In this document: positions 10,466 to 22,200 of the stretch, one piece after another
How positions within the stretch are numbered: the stretch's first letter is position 1
Layout: each line of letters starts with the position of its first letter
Source of the DNA: Bolinopsis microptera
Taxonomy: Eukaryota > Ctenophora > Tentaculata > Lobata > Bolinopsidae
Length of the DNA stretch: 64,000 nucleotides
Assembly: GCF_026151205.1 (NCBI RefSeq)
Contig: NC_087074.1
Coordinates: 20,143,240 to 20,207,239 of the forward strand
Direction of reading: 5' to 3'
Notes under the pieces: model-generated
Told to the model about the DNA's origin: nothing
Database searches by the model: none
Seen by the model: only the letters and a program-made list of their open reading frames with translations
Program-made: the position numbers and the translations under genes

Positions 10466-13203
10466 TCCAAGCTCTGTTAATTGTTGTGATTCCTACTTCT
10501 TTCCTAACTCTGTTAATTGTTGTGGAACCTACTTCTTTCCTCACTCTGTTAATTGTTGTGGAACCTACTTCTTTCCTCACTCTGTTAATTGTTGTGGAAC
10601 CTACTTCTTTCCTCACTCTGTTAATTGTTGTGGAACCTACTTCTTTCCTCACTCTGTTAATTGTTGTGGAACCTACTTCTTTCCTCACTCTGTTAATTGT
10701 TGTGGAACCTACTTCTTTCCTCACTCTGTTAATTGTTGTGGAACCTACTTCTTTCCTCACTCTGTTAATTGTTGTGGAACCTACTTCTTTCCTCACTCTG
10801 TTAATTGTTGTGGAACCTACTTCTTTCCTCACTCTGTTAATTGTTGTGGAACCTACTTCTTTCCTCACTCTGTTAATTGTTGTGGAACCTACTTCTTTCC
10901 TCACTCTGTTAATTGTTGTGGAACCTACTTCTTTCCTCACTCTGTTAATTGTTGTGGAACCTACTTCTTTCCTCACTCTGTTAATTGTTGTGGAACCTAC
11001 TTCTTTCCTCACTCTGTTAATTGTTGTGGAACCTACTTCTTTCCTCACTCTGTTAATTGTTGTGGAACCTACTTCTTTCCTCACTCTGTTAATTGTTGTG
11101 GAACCTACTTCTTTCCTCACTTTGTTAATTGTTGTGGAACCTACTTCTTTCCTCACTCTGTTAATTGTTGTGGAACCTACTTCTTTCCTCACTCTGTTAA
11201 TTGTTGTGATTCCTACTTCTTTCCTCACTCTGTTAATTGTTGTGGAACCTACTTCTTTCCTCACTCTGTTAATTGTTGTGGAACCTACTTCTTTCCTCAC
11301 TCTGTTAATTGTTGTGGAACCTACTTCTTTCCTCACTCTGTTAATTGTTGTGGAACCTACTTCTTTCCTCACTCTGTTAATTGTTGTGGAACCTACTTCT
11401 TTCCTCACTCTGTTAATTGTTGTGGAACCTACTTCTTTCCTCACTCTGTTAATTGTTGTGGAACCTACTTCTTTCCTCACTCTGTTAATTGTTGTGGAAC
11501 CTACTTCTTTCCTCACTCTGTTAATTGTTATGGAACCTACTTCTTTCCTCACTCTGTTAATTGTTATGGAACCTACTTCTTTCCTCACTTTGTTAATTGT
11601 TGTTGAACCTACTTCTTTCCTCACTCTGTTAATTGTTGTGGATCCTACTTCTTTCCTCACTCTGTTAATTGTTGTGGAACCTACTTCTTTCCTCACTCTG
11701 TTAATTGTTGTGAACCTACTTCTTTCCTCACTCTGTTAATTGTTGTTGAACCTACTTCTTTCCTCACTCTGTTAATTGTTATGGAACCTACTTCTTTCCT
11801 CACTCTGTTAATTGTTGTGGAACCTACTTCTTTCCTCACTCTGTTAATTGTTGTGGAACCTACTTCTTTCCTCACTCTGTTAATTGTTGTGGAACCTACT
11901 TCTTTCCTCACTCTGTTAATTGTTGTGAACCTACTTCTTTCCTCACTCTGTTAATTGTTGTGATCCTACTTCTTTCCTCACTCTGTTAATTGTTGTGGAA
12001 CCTACTTCTTTCCTCACTCTGTTAATTGTTGTGGAACCTACTTCTTTCCTCACTCTGTTAATTGTTGTGGAACCTACTTCTTTCCTCACTCTGTTAATTG
12101 TTGTGGAACCTACTTCTTTCCTCACTCTGTTAATTGTTGTGGAACCTACTTCTTTCCTCACTCTGTTAATTGTTGTGGAACCTACTTCTTTCCTCACTCT
12201 GTTAATTGTTGTGGAACCTACTTCTTTCCTCACTCTGTTAATTGTTGTGGAACCTACTTCTTTCCTCACTCTGTTAATTGTTATGGAACCTACTTCTTTC
12301 CTCACTCTGTTAATTGTTATGGAACCTACTTCTTTCCTCACTTTGTTAATTGTTGTGGAACCTACTTCTTTCCTCACTCTGTTAATTGTTGTGATTCCTA
12401 CTTCTTTCCTCACTCTGTTAATTGTTGTGGAACCTACTTCTTTCCTCACTCTGTTAATTGTTGTGGAACCTACTTCTTTCCTCACTCTGTTAATTGTTAT
12501 GGAACCTACTTCTTTCCTCACTCTGTTAATTGTTGTGGAACCTACTTCTTTCCTCACTCTGTTAATTGTTATGGAACCTACTTCTTTCCTCACTCTGTTA
12601 ATTGTTGTGGAACCTACTTCTTTCCTCACTCTGTTAATTGTTATGGAACCTACTTCTTTCCTCACTCTGTTAATTGTTGTGGAACCTACTTCTTTCCTCA
12701 CTCTGTTAATTGTTGTGGAACCTACTTCTTTCCTCACTCTGTTAATTGTTATGGAACCTACTTCTTTCCTCACTCTGTTAATTGTTGTGGAACCTACTTC
12801 TTTCCTCACTCTGTTAATTGTTGTGATCCTACTTCTTTCCTCACTCTGTTAATTGTTGTGGAACCTACTTCTTTCCTCACTCTGTTAATTGTTGTGGAAC
12901 CTACTTCTTTCCTCACTCTGTTAATTGTTGTGGAACCTACTTCTTTCCTCACTCTGTTAATTGTTGTGGAACCTACTTCTTTCCTCACTCTGTTAATTGT
13001 TATGGAACCTACTTCTTTCCTCACTCTGTTAATTGTTGTGGAACCTACTTCTTTCCTCACTCTGTTAATTGTTGTGGAACCTACTTCTTTCCTCACTCTG
13101 TTAATTGTTGTTGAACCTACTTCTTTCCTCACTCTGTTAATTGTTTAAATGGAACCTACTTCTTTCCTCACTCTGTTAATTGTTGTGGAACCTACTTCTT
13201 TCT
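10466..13203. repeat. 36-bp minisatellite, about 75 copies
   Basis: The unit is CCTACTTCTTTCCTCACTCT followed by GTTAATTGTTGTGGAA. Variants are point changes (GTTATGGAA, GTGATTCC, GTTGAA) and a few 1-bp deletions that break frame at about 11710, 11930, 11960 and 12820. The unit is a multiple of 3 and stop-free in several frames, so long ORFs appear on both strands. They have no start context or domain and should not be read as proteins. Confidence 0.95.
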
Positions 13204-13351
13204 CGACTGATGATATTTTGCTATACGCTCATAATAGGTACCGTGTTTATGACGTGATAAGTGCCGTGTTTTTTTTTTTGTAAAACTAATTTCTGTAATA
13301 CTAATTAGTGTTTGTGATATCATAATAATATGTGCCTTTTATATAACTGTA

Positions 13352-13545
13352 TAGACGTGGATTCTGGCGGGGAGGCGAAGCAAAATTTGTTTCACCTCTT
13401 AAATTTGGTAATATTGTGTCGTCATAAAAGTTTGTTTCACCTCCCCAGAGGTTGCTAATGAGGTATGGATTGATCACATATTTGATTACGGGTTAACTTT
13501 AAGGTAAACAAATTTGCTTCACCTCACCACCAGAATCCACGTCTA
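13352..13545. mobile_element. TA-flanked MITE, ~194 bp
   Basis: Long imperfect inverted ends: TAGACGTGGATTCTGGCGG at the left matches the reverse complement of CCACCAGAATCCACGTCTA at the right, continuing inward through the AGGTGAAGCAAATTTGTTT block. TA at each end fits a TA-targeting (Tc1/mariner-like) element, though the TA could be part of the inverted repeat. No coding sequence. Confidence 0.75.
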
Positions 13546-14141
13546 AAAATACTGTTTTGATTACTTATTCTTCATCTTTCCGACTGATTATAATTAAAAC
13601 GATTAATCCTCAAATAGTTCCCTTCAGATTCTTATAATTATTTAAGGTAACCTGACACACGGGACCCCCCGGGTTTTAGTCTTGTTTTGGTGATTTTAAT
13701 GTCGTGCTTGGATTGGTAGGCCTAAGATTGAGGTTATGTTTTGGTAGGTTTGGAATAGAGTTTTAGATAGAGGTTAAGATCTGTAGGACCCCTTTTTGTC
13801 AAGATACTGTATTGGCCCCGCCCCCCCCCCCCCTCCTACACCCCTGGCATTGGGACTGTATTATATAAAATCACGCACACAAATGACACAATCGATTAAG
13901 GGTTGAGCAATAAATTCAGCTCCGACAATATTGTAATATTGTATACCTAACTACCTCACTAAAATGCTGATGATTTGCATGTATGATGTACCTTATCATT
14001 TGAGAGAGAGACAGCTGTGAATGTATTAATTGTTAGCATTTTTGTTTTATAGCAACACAGAATATTTGTTTCAAGTATCTTTTTTATTTATATTATATTA
14101 TGTCTGAAGTGGAGTAGAACATACTGTAAATTTACTATTAA
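13546..14141. other. no gene recognised; C-tract
   Basis: Non-coding, containing a C-rich run near 13817-13832 and otherwise AT-rich sequence. Confidence 0.4.
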
Positions 14142-14180
14142 GGGGGGGGGGGGGGGGGGGGTTGGGGGGGGGGGGGGGGG
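14142..14180. repeat. interrupted poly-G tract (G20-TT-G17)
   Basis: Twenty G, TT, then seventeen G. G-quadruplex-competent. Length may be unreliable because homopolymers are prone to sequencing error. Confidence 0.8.
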
Positions 14181-14199
14181 TGGCTAACACACGATGTGT

Positions 14200-14930
14200 T
14201 AGGCTCCCAAGGGTGCATGCACTGTGAAATCGGTTCGATATTTATCTAAAACTGGTATGGTCTCATTCTGAAGTATCGTTAGTCGACCAATTTATGGGCT
14301 ATCAAATTTGTTGGGCATGTTCTTATAAGGCCATATATTTTTGCTCATAATTCGGCTTTTTTTCTTAACTTCGTCCAATTTCGTAAAGATTTTGTTTAGG
14401 GCTATTTATTGTTGACGGTCCGCGTTCCCATCAGAATTTCGGGTCCTTTTTTCCTGATCAACGTAAATAAGATGTTTAACATGTTTACTGTGACCAGTGA
14501 CTAAAAAACAAGATGAAGTCGACGAAATAGTAATTTGTTGCGTTGGTTGTTTTGGGACAAGTCTCAAAGCAACCAGAAATAGGGCTCCGTAGAATCTTGC
14601 ATTTTAACCAGTGAGGTGAACGCATCCTATATCACGCGACATTCTCAAATTGTATAAACCACGGTCAACAATCATTCAAATCCGTAGCTTGTCAGAATGC
14701 GACATCTCTTTACCCACTTGAAGCATCCAACGTTCAGTAAAATATCTTTAGCTGCCACTTTTAATATCGTTATTACATCACTATCCATATTTTGTTTGTT
14801 GAGCTCAGCTTAGTTCGATTAATAAGGTCATTGTTGATGAAAATTCAACTATTTAAACTTAAATCATCGATTCCTAGAAAGTCTTCATATTTAATTCGTT
14901 TATTAAATAGTGATAACGTTTTACAAGATA
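14200..14930. other. no gene recognised
   Basis: No supported gene or repeat. Confidence 0.35.
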
Positions 14931-15286
<356 letters not shown>

Positions 15287-15289
15287 AGA

Positions 15290-16110
15290 GCATGTCGTTC
15301 AAATCAATCCCATTAGACTGCGCGGTGTACACGGCTATATAATATCTTTATATCTTTGTTATATATACCTACATTGAGATAGAGATTGCAGTTGATTAGA
15401 GCTTATATAGCAATGTACTCAGTGGTGGCGGCTTACCTGCGCACCTTAACTGCTAGCAGTTCTTTATGCTGCCATTTGTGGGTTCGGTTCTTTCATTTTA
15501 TGTTTAATGTTGTACTATGGGACTTATTGTCGACTTTCTCTTTACCGGTGATGTAGAAGAGTTTACTGTGGTGGAGGGTGTTGGATGCCACTCGCCATTC
15601 CGATAATATGTCAAATAACTCCCAATCATAACCTCGATATATCATTAAATTTAATAATATGTGTTGGGTATAATTTGACAGCTTAATGATTTTGTCAGGT
15701 TGCGCGGTGAATGGATATATCATGATAAATATCATCAAATGATTTTTCAAAATCATATTTTTACCAATTGTTGAATCTGCTTGTCTGACAGTTTATATTA
15801 TAGAAATGCCGTTCCTAAAAACAACATATAATCAGCTATCAAGTAATCGCATTATCACGTGATCCAAATTTTAGACGTTCTGTACTTAATGAGAGTTTTC
15901 ATATAGAAATCTTCAGGGTTTTTAAATTGCTGTTTGAATAGAGACAAATTGGCAGCGCAAGCATGTAAAGCTAGAAGCTTTGCATAAATTTATAAGCTTA
16001 AGTTTAATATTCGGAATGTGATAGATTGCAATATGTAAGTAAGAAAAATCTGAGCGTTAACTCTTCCTACCATATGCTAGGAGATCTAAATAGTTGGGAT
16101 AGCTAACGAT
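15290..16110. other. 5' flank of G-beta copy A
   Basis: No coding gene is supported. From about 15960 the sequence resembles the region upstream of copy B at 24945-25099 (shared GCATGTAAAGCTA and CTACCATATNCTAGGAGAT), so the duplicated block starts 5' of the start codon and probably includes the promoter/5'UTR. Confidence 0.5.
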
Positions 16111-19100
16111 ATGGGAGGTGACGACCTTGCAGCGGAAGCTGCAGCACTAAAACAGAAAATAAGGGATTGTAGAAAGGAAATGTGTGATACTCAGCTTATC
16201 AACGAGACGGGCGACATCGAGACCATCAAGTTGACTCTTCGTGTTAGGAAAACTCTGAGAGGTCATCTGTCAAAGGTTTGTAGTAAAGTTGATTATATTG
16301 GCGATTCTCTTCTTGACACAATGACAGATGATTAAGGCGTACTTAATTTTCGAGTCAAGCAGAGAATCGTATAATGAAATAGACATATGTGACGGGTTAT
16401 CCAAACGTAACACTTACACATGTTTAAAAAAAGGGTGACCAGTTTCAGTGACCCATATCTTGTTCAGGTGTACGCGATGGACTGGGCTGAGGACAGCCGA
16501 CACCTTGTCTCAGCTAGTCAGGATGGTAAACTCATAGTTTGGGACGCATACACCGCCAACAAGGTCCACGCTATTCCACTTCGTTCTTCGTGGGTCATGA
16601 CCTGCACCTACGCTCCTTCCGGTAGGGTAGTTTGGTGTTTGTGGCGATATACTACTTTAACTAACATCGACTATGGCCTACCTTTCAAATTTGCTTGCCT
16701 GCTGTTTTAGCTTAGTTATAATCTGAGCAATATCGTTGTTGTCACAATATTGGACGCACACGTTTATATGATATTATATAGAAAGATGCTTTAAGCATCG
16801 AAAAATACCTCTGATTCTACTCTGATTCATGAATCAAAATGTTGTTAAACTTTAAGGGCACGCGTGCGTACGTGTTGCTTTAACTTAAAGCAACACGTAC
16901 GCACGCGTGCCCTTTATTGATTTTTATTTTCTCAGGAAACTTCGTTGCGTGCGGTGGCTTGGACAATCTATGTTCTATATATAACTTGAAGACTAAAGAA
17001 GGCAACGTCAAAGTAAGCCTCATCTTCTTGAAGCCTTTAACGCGACATATTAGTGATTATGATTTTTGTACGAGGTTCGGAAAAATACACCTTTACATTA
17101 TCATATCTTCCAGGTAACAAGGGAGTTGGCGGGACACAATGGTTACTTATCATGTTGCAGGTTCATCTCATCATCACGTCATCATCACGTCATCATTACG
17201 TCATCATTACGTCATCATTAGTTTACATTATCATATCTTCCAGGTAACAAGGGAGTTGGCGGGACACAATGGTTACTTATCATGTTGCAGGTTCATCTCA
17301 TCATCACGTCATCATCACGTCATCATTACGTCATCATTACGTCATCATTAGTTTACATTATCATATCTTCCAGGTAACAAGGGAGTTGGCGGGACACAAT
17401 GGTTACTTATCATGTTGTAGGTTCATTTCTGATAAGCATCATCATTACGTCATCATCACGTCATCATCACGTCATCATCACGTCATCATTACGTCATCAT
17501 TCTTTACATTATCATATCTTCCAGGTAACAAGGGAGTTGGCGGGACACAATGGTTACTTATCATGTTGTAGGTTCATTTCTGATAAGCAGATTCTTACTT
17601 CCTCAGGTAGGCTCTCTATTCACTGTTACTTGTATTTTATATGTGTAACTAACAGTGACTCACCAATACCAATACTAATGAACTGAGTGCTGGTCCCAAG
17701 TCCAGACACCTTCATCTATTGCTTTTCGTTACTATGACCATGTCTAGTCTTTGACTAATGATTCGCACATTTCCTGGGACAATTTCTCACCTCAGAGGAG
17801 GGTATTCTTACGAGTGTTATCTCTCGATCAATGATAACACACATCACGTCATCATCACGTCATCATCACGTCATCACCACCGTCATCATCACGTCATCAT
17901 CACGTCATCACCACCGTCATCAACCTACGCCTAACCAGCCGTTTAGCTGTACACCAGGACCGAGGAAGAAGTGACATTACTACCTCCTTATATCAGCGCC
18001 ACACATCATTTAACATTACTACCTCCTTATATCAGCGCCACACAACATTTAACATTACTACCTCCTTATATCAGCGCCACACATCATTTAACATTACTAC
18101 CTCCTTATATCAGCGCCACACATCATTTAACATTACTACCTCCTTATAACAGCGCCACACATCATTTAACATTACTACCTCCTTATATCAGCGCCACACA
18201 TCATTTAACATTACTACCTCCTTATATCAGCGCCACACATCATTTAACATTACTACCTCCTTATATCAGCGCCACACATCATTTAACATTACTACCTCCT
18301 TATATCAGCGCCACACATCATTTAACATTACTACCTCCTTATATCAGCGCCACACATCATTTAACATTACTACCTCCTTATATCAGCGCCACACAACATT
18401 TAACATTACTACCTCCTTATATCAGCGCCACACATCATTTAACATTACTACCTCCTTATATCAGCGCCACACATCATTTAACATTACTACCTCCTTATAA
18501 CAGCGCCACACATCATTTAACATTACTACCTCCTTATATCAGCGCCACACATTATTTAACATTACTACCTCCTTATAACAGCGCCACACATCATTTAACA
18601 TTACTACCTCCTTATATCAGCGCCACACATCATTTAACATTACTACCTCCTTATATCAGCGCCACACATCATTTAACATTACTACCTCCTTATATCAGCG
18701 CCACACATCATTTAACATTACTACCTCCTTATAACAGCGCCACACATCATTTAACATTACTACCTCCTTATATCAGCGCCACACATCATTTAACATTACT
18801 ACCTCCTTATATCAGCGCCACACATCATTTAACATTACTACCTCCTTATATCAGCGCCACACATCATTTAACATTACTACCTCCTTATATCAGCGCCACA
18901 CATCATTTAACATTACTACCTCCTTATATCAGCGCCACACATCATTTAACATTACTACCTCCTTATATCAGCGCCACACATCATTTAACATTACTACCTC
19001 CTTATATCAGCGCCACACATCATTTAACATTACTACCTCCTTATATCAGCGCCACACATCATTTAACATTACTACCTCTTTATATCAGCGCCACACATCA

Positions 19101-21325
19101 TTTAACATTACTACCTCCTTATATCAGCGCCACACATCATTTAACATTACTACCTCCTTATATCAGCGCCACACATCATTTAACATTACTACCTCCTTAT
19201 ATCAGCGCCACACATCATTTAACATTACTACCTCCTTATATCAGCGCCACACATCATTTAACATTACTACCTCCTTATATCAGCGCCACACATCATTTAA
19301 CATTACTACCTCTTTATATCAGCGCCACACATCATTTAACATTACTACCTCCTTATATCAGCGCCACACATCATTTAACATTACTACCTCCTTATATCAG
19401 CGCCACACATCATTTAACATTACTACCTCCTTATATCAGCGCCACACATCATTTAACATTACTACCTCCTTATATCAGCGCCACACATCATTTAACATTA
19501 CTACCTCCTTATATCAGCGCCACACATCATTTAACATTACTACCTCCTTATATCAGCGCCACACATCATTTAACATTACTACCTCCTTATATCAGCGCCA
19601 CACATCATTTAACATTTAACACCGTCTCCTTCAGTTAATAACCTGTTTGATTTTCAGTTCTAGGACATCTCTAATCTCTATGTACCTAATCTAGGGGTAG
19701 GCAAAGAGCTAAACGCTATTATAATATTATTTCTTATCGTGGGCATTAAACTTGCTCCTCTTTTTCCATCTCCGATACGTATACTGTATGATCGGAGAAT
19801 AGCATGGGGATTATTTTTAATTTGTTTACTCCTGTTATCTTCTGCATAAGGTTAGTTATGCGGCGCGTATTTAATTTCATTATAACAATTTTCGGAGTTT
19901 TCTTTCCTTACATCTTTTCATTTTTCTGGCATCAATTATAGTCAATACAACTGTTTGCTACTGTCGAATACTCTCATTGCTAAATTTCATCCCCGATTTT
20001 TATCAAAAAAAACTTGTTTTGGCTAGTATTTAGGTCATTGCTAAATTTTTACATTAAGAGCCTATTTTTTCGCAATTTCCCATGCTAAGGCCCTTTTTCC
20101 AAATTTACATACATCTTTGCGAGGGCATACTTTCTCTACATACCCTTTTTGGAACAGCACTTGATCGCAAGCACAAGTGCTCATGCTTCTCCCAGCTGAT
20201 CTACAGGCTACTGCACGGCAATAGGGACGCAAAATGATGGCAATTAAATCACCCTGTTAAAAATAATCTTGAATGTTTAGCAGCGACTATTAGACTAACT
20301 AAACCTGATATGCATGTTCTTTATGTAGAAAGTAGATAATATGTAGTTTTTATATCATATTTTAGACTGATATACGGAACAGAGTGGAAACAAAGGATAA
20401 GGTAGTTTGAAAAATACACTACTAAAATATCAATAGTTAAAACTAAAAAACTAGTTTTGATTTATGATATTATACCATTATATTTTTCAAGCTGCCTTAT
20501 CTTTTGTCCGACCAGAATTACAGGATTAATATCTAAGCTGACATTACACCAGGTGACACGACGTGTGCCTTGTGGGATATAGAGACTGGACAGCAAACTA
20601 CCGCGCTGGTGGGACACGAGGGCGATGTCAACTGCATCTCTCTTGCTCCTGACGGCAACACATTCATATCAGGTCCGTAACCGGGACCGTTTCTTTCTAA
20701 ATAGTAAAGACGTTAATATTAGGAACATTGTTTTGTGATAGGTTAACTCTGTATTTCTTTTAGTTTTATGATTTGAAATAAATTTAATACAAATTTTGAT
20801 CGTTCATGGAGATGGCGTGGATGATGGATATGAAATTAAAAGAGAAATGTTAAATTTATGCCTGTCACGGCGATTTCTATCAAATCTGGTAACCTGTAAT
20901 TGGCAGGATCCTGTGATACATCGTCCAAACTATGGGATATTCGAGACGGTATGGCAAACCAGACCTTCTACGGGCACGAACTGGACATAAACGCTATTTC
21001 TTTCATGTCTAACGGACTAAACTTTGCGACGGGCAGTGACGATGCAACCTGTCGAATGTTCGACATCCGGTCAGACCAGGAAGTTGCCTGCTACGGAGGT
21101 GAACACATCATCTGTGGGATCACTTCCGTTGCTTTTAGCAAGAGTGGCAGGGTCCTCTTTGCTGGGTATGATGATTTTAATTGTCATGTCTGGGACGTGT
21201 TGAAATTGGAACGAGCCGCCCAATTGATGGGGCACGAGAACAGAGTAAGCTGCTTGGGGGTCAATGAGGAGGGTGTGGCTCTCTGTACTGGAAGCTGGGA
21301 TAGTTTCCTCAAAATCTGGAATTAG
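16111..21325 (+). CDS. GNB1: G-protein beta subunit, copy A (6 exons)
   Basis: Heterotrimeric G-protein beta subunit: the seven-bladed WD40 partner of G-gamma that binds G-alpha-GDP and signals to effectors at the plasma membrane. Exons: 16111-16275, 16468-16621, 16936-17012, 17525-17606, 20553-20672, 20907-21325, all with GT/AG borders and consistent phase, totalling 338 residues (usual 340). Residues 1-45 form the helix that coils with G-gamma ([15 protein letters not shown]...). Blade hallmarks follow: [65 protein letters not shown], and the canonical C-terminus [12 protein letters not shown]. It is the conventional GNB1-4 class, not the G-beta-5 type; the symbol denotes class only. Intron 4 (2.9 kb) holds a large minisatellite. 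An almost identical paralogue follows at 25100. Start chosen because it gives the family-typical N-terminus. Confidence 0.95.
16854..16914. repeat. 61-bp near-perfect palindrome, 30-bp arms
   Basis: Arms 16854-16883 and 16885-16914 are exact reverse complements with one base between. It lies in intron 2 of G-beta copy A just before the exon 3 acceptor. The corresponding intron of copy B lacks it. Confidence 0.9.
17092..17606 (+). repeat. tandem repeat that includes exon 4 of G-beta A
   Basis: Copies begin with TTTACATTATCATATCTTCCAG at 17092, 17222, 17352 and 17503 (periods 130, 130, 151). Each holds the 3' end of intron 3, its AG acceptor, and about 45-66 bp of exon 4 ([17 protein letters not shown]), followed in the first three by (CATCATCACGT)n. 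Only the fourth copy (exon 17525-17606) continues to the GTAGGC donor. Copy B has a single exon 4. Confidence 0.85.
17838..17926. repeat. CATCATCACGT minisatellite
   Basis: The same 9-11-bp CAT/CACGTCAT motif that fills the exon-4 array, now in intron 4. Confidence 0.7.
17973..19612. repeat. 39-bp minisatellite, about 42 copies
   Basis: The unit is ACATTACTACCTCCTTATAT then CAGCGCCACACATCATTTA. Variants are few (TATAACAG, ACAACATTT, CCTCTTT). It lies within intron 4 of G-beta copy A. The period is divisible by 3 and stop-free in one frame, giving a spurious 555-codon ORF. Confidence 0.95.
19640..20550. other. remainder of G-beta A intron 4
   Basis: AT-rich intronic sequence ending in ACATTACACCAG before exon 5. 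No other gene seen. Confidence 0.5.
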
Positions 21326-21486
21326 GGGGACTTTGTATGTCATAATATACACTGACTATCCCATATATATATCAGGCCCTGTAATACTTGTCTCTTAAAA
21401 CTGTAAGAATTCTGAAAGTGTAAAAGGTACAATAATAATCATTACTTATACTCACCTACTCTCAATGTATGAACTTAATGTATATC

Positions 21487-21562
21487 ATATCTTGGCAATT
21501 CGGTATTTGGTCATATCTTGGCAATTCGGTATTTGGTCATATCTTGGCAATTAGGCATTTGG
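21487..21562. repeat. 26-bp direct repeat, three copies
   Basis: ATATCTTGGCAATTCGGTAT with TTGGTC recurs three times; one further copy follows the next minisatellite at about 22157. Confidence 0.75.
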
Positions 21563-21644
21563 GAATTTGTAGATACTGTATTAAGTTAATTCATCATATC
21601 ATAGAGGTCATGTTCAGTATTCACAGTAGAATTAGCACCGTGGT

Positions 21645-22200
21645 GTACCTACCTACCTACCTATTGGTAGTGTGTTACCATGTTTACTTACTGGTGTGCC
21701 TACCTACCTATTGGTAGTGTGTTACCATGGTTACTTACTGGTGTGCCTACCTACCTATTGGTAGTGTGTTACCATGGTTACTTACTGGTGTGCCTACCTA
21801 CCTACCTATTGGTAGTGTGTTACCATGGTTACTTACTGGTGTGCCTACCTACCTATTGGTAGTGTGTTACCATGGTTACTTACTGGTGTGCCTACCTACC
21901 TACCTATTGGTAGTGTGTTACCATGGTTACTTACTGGTGTGCCTACCTACCTACCTATTGGTAGTGTGTTACCATGGTTACTTACTGGTGTGCCTACCTA
22001 CCTACCTATTGGTAGTGTGTTACCATGGTTACTTACTGGTGTGCCTACCTACCTATTGGTAGTGTGTTACCATGTTTACTTACTGGTGTGCCTACCTACC
22101 TATTGGTAGTGTGTTACCATGGTTACTTACTGGTGTGCCTACCTACCTTTTTGGTCATATCTTGGCAATTCGGTATTTACCATGGTTACTTACTGGTGTG
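21645..22200. repeat. 43-47-bp minisatellite downstream of G-beta A
   Basis: Roughly eleven copies of a unit containing ATTGGTAGTGTGTTACCATG and GTTACTTACTGGTGTG. Length varies in 4-bp CCTA steps. A single detached monomer is at 24688-24718. Confidence 0.9.

Noticed and set aside
10432-13148. Long ORFs with 12-residue repeats (EPTSFLTLLIVV and, on the other strand, RKEVGSTTINRV)
   Set aside because: They exist on both strands, have no non-repeat domain, and follow from a 36-bp stop-free unit; 1-bp deletions between copies are tolerated freely.
10466-13203. CRISPR-like array
   Set aside because: Units are contiguous 36-bp repeats without unique spacers, and the genome is eukaryotic.
17971-19638. 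555-codon ORF of 13-residue repeats
   Set aside because: A 39-bp minisatellite inside an intron of a well-supported G-beta gene; no coding constraint visible.
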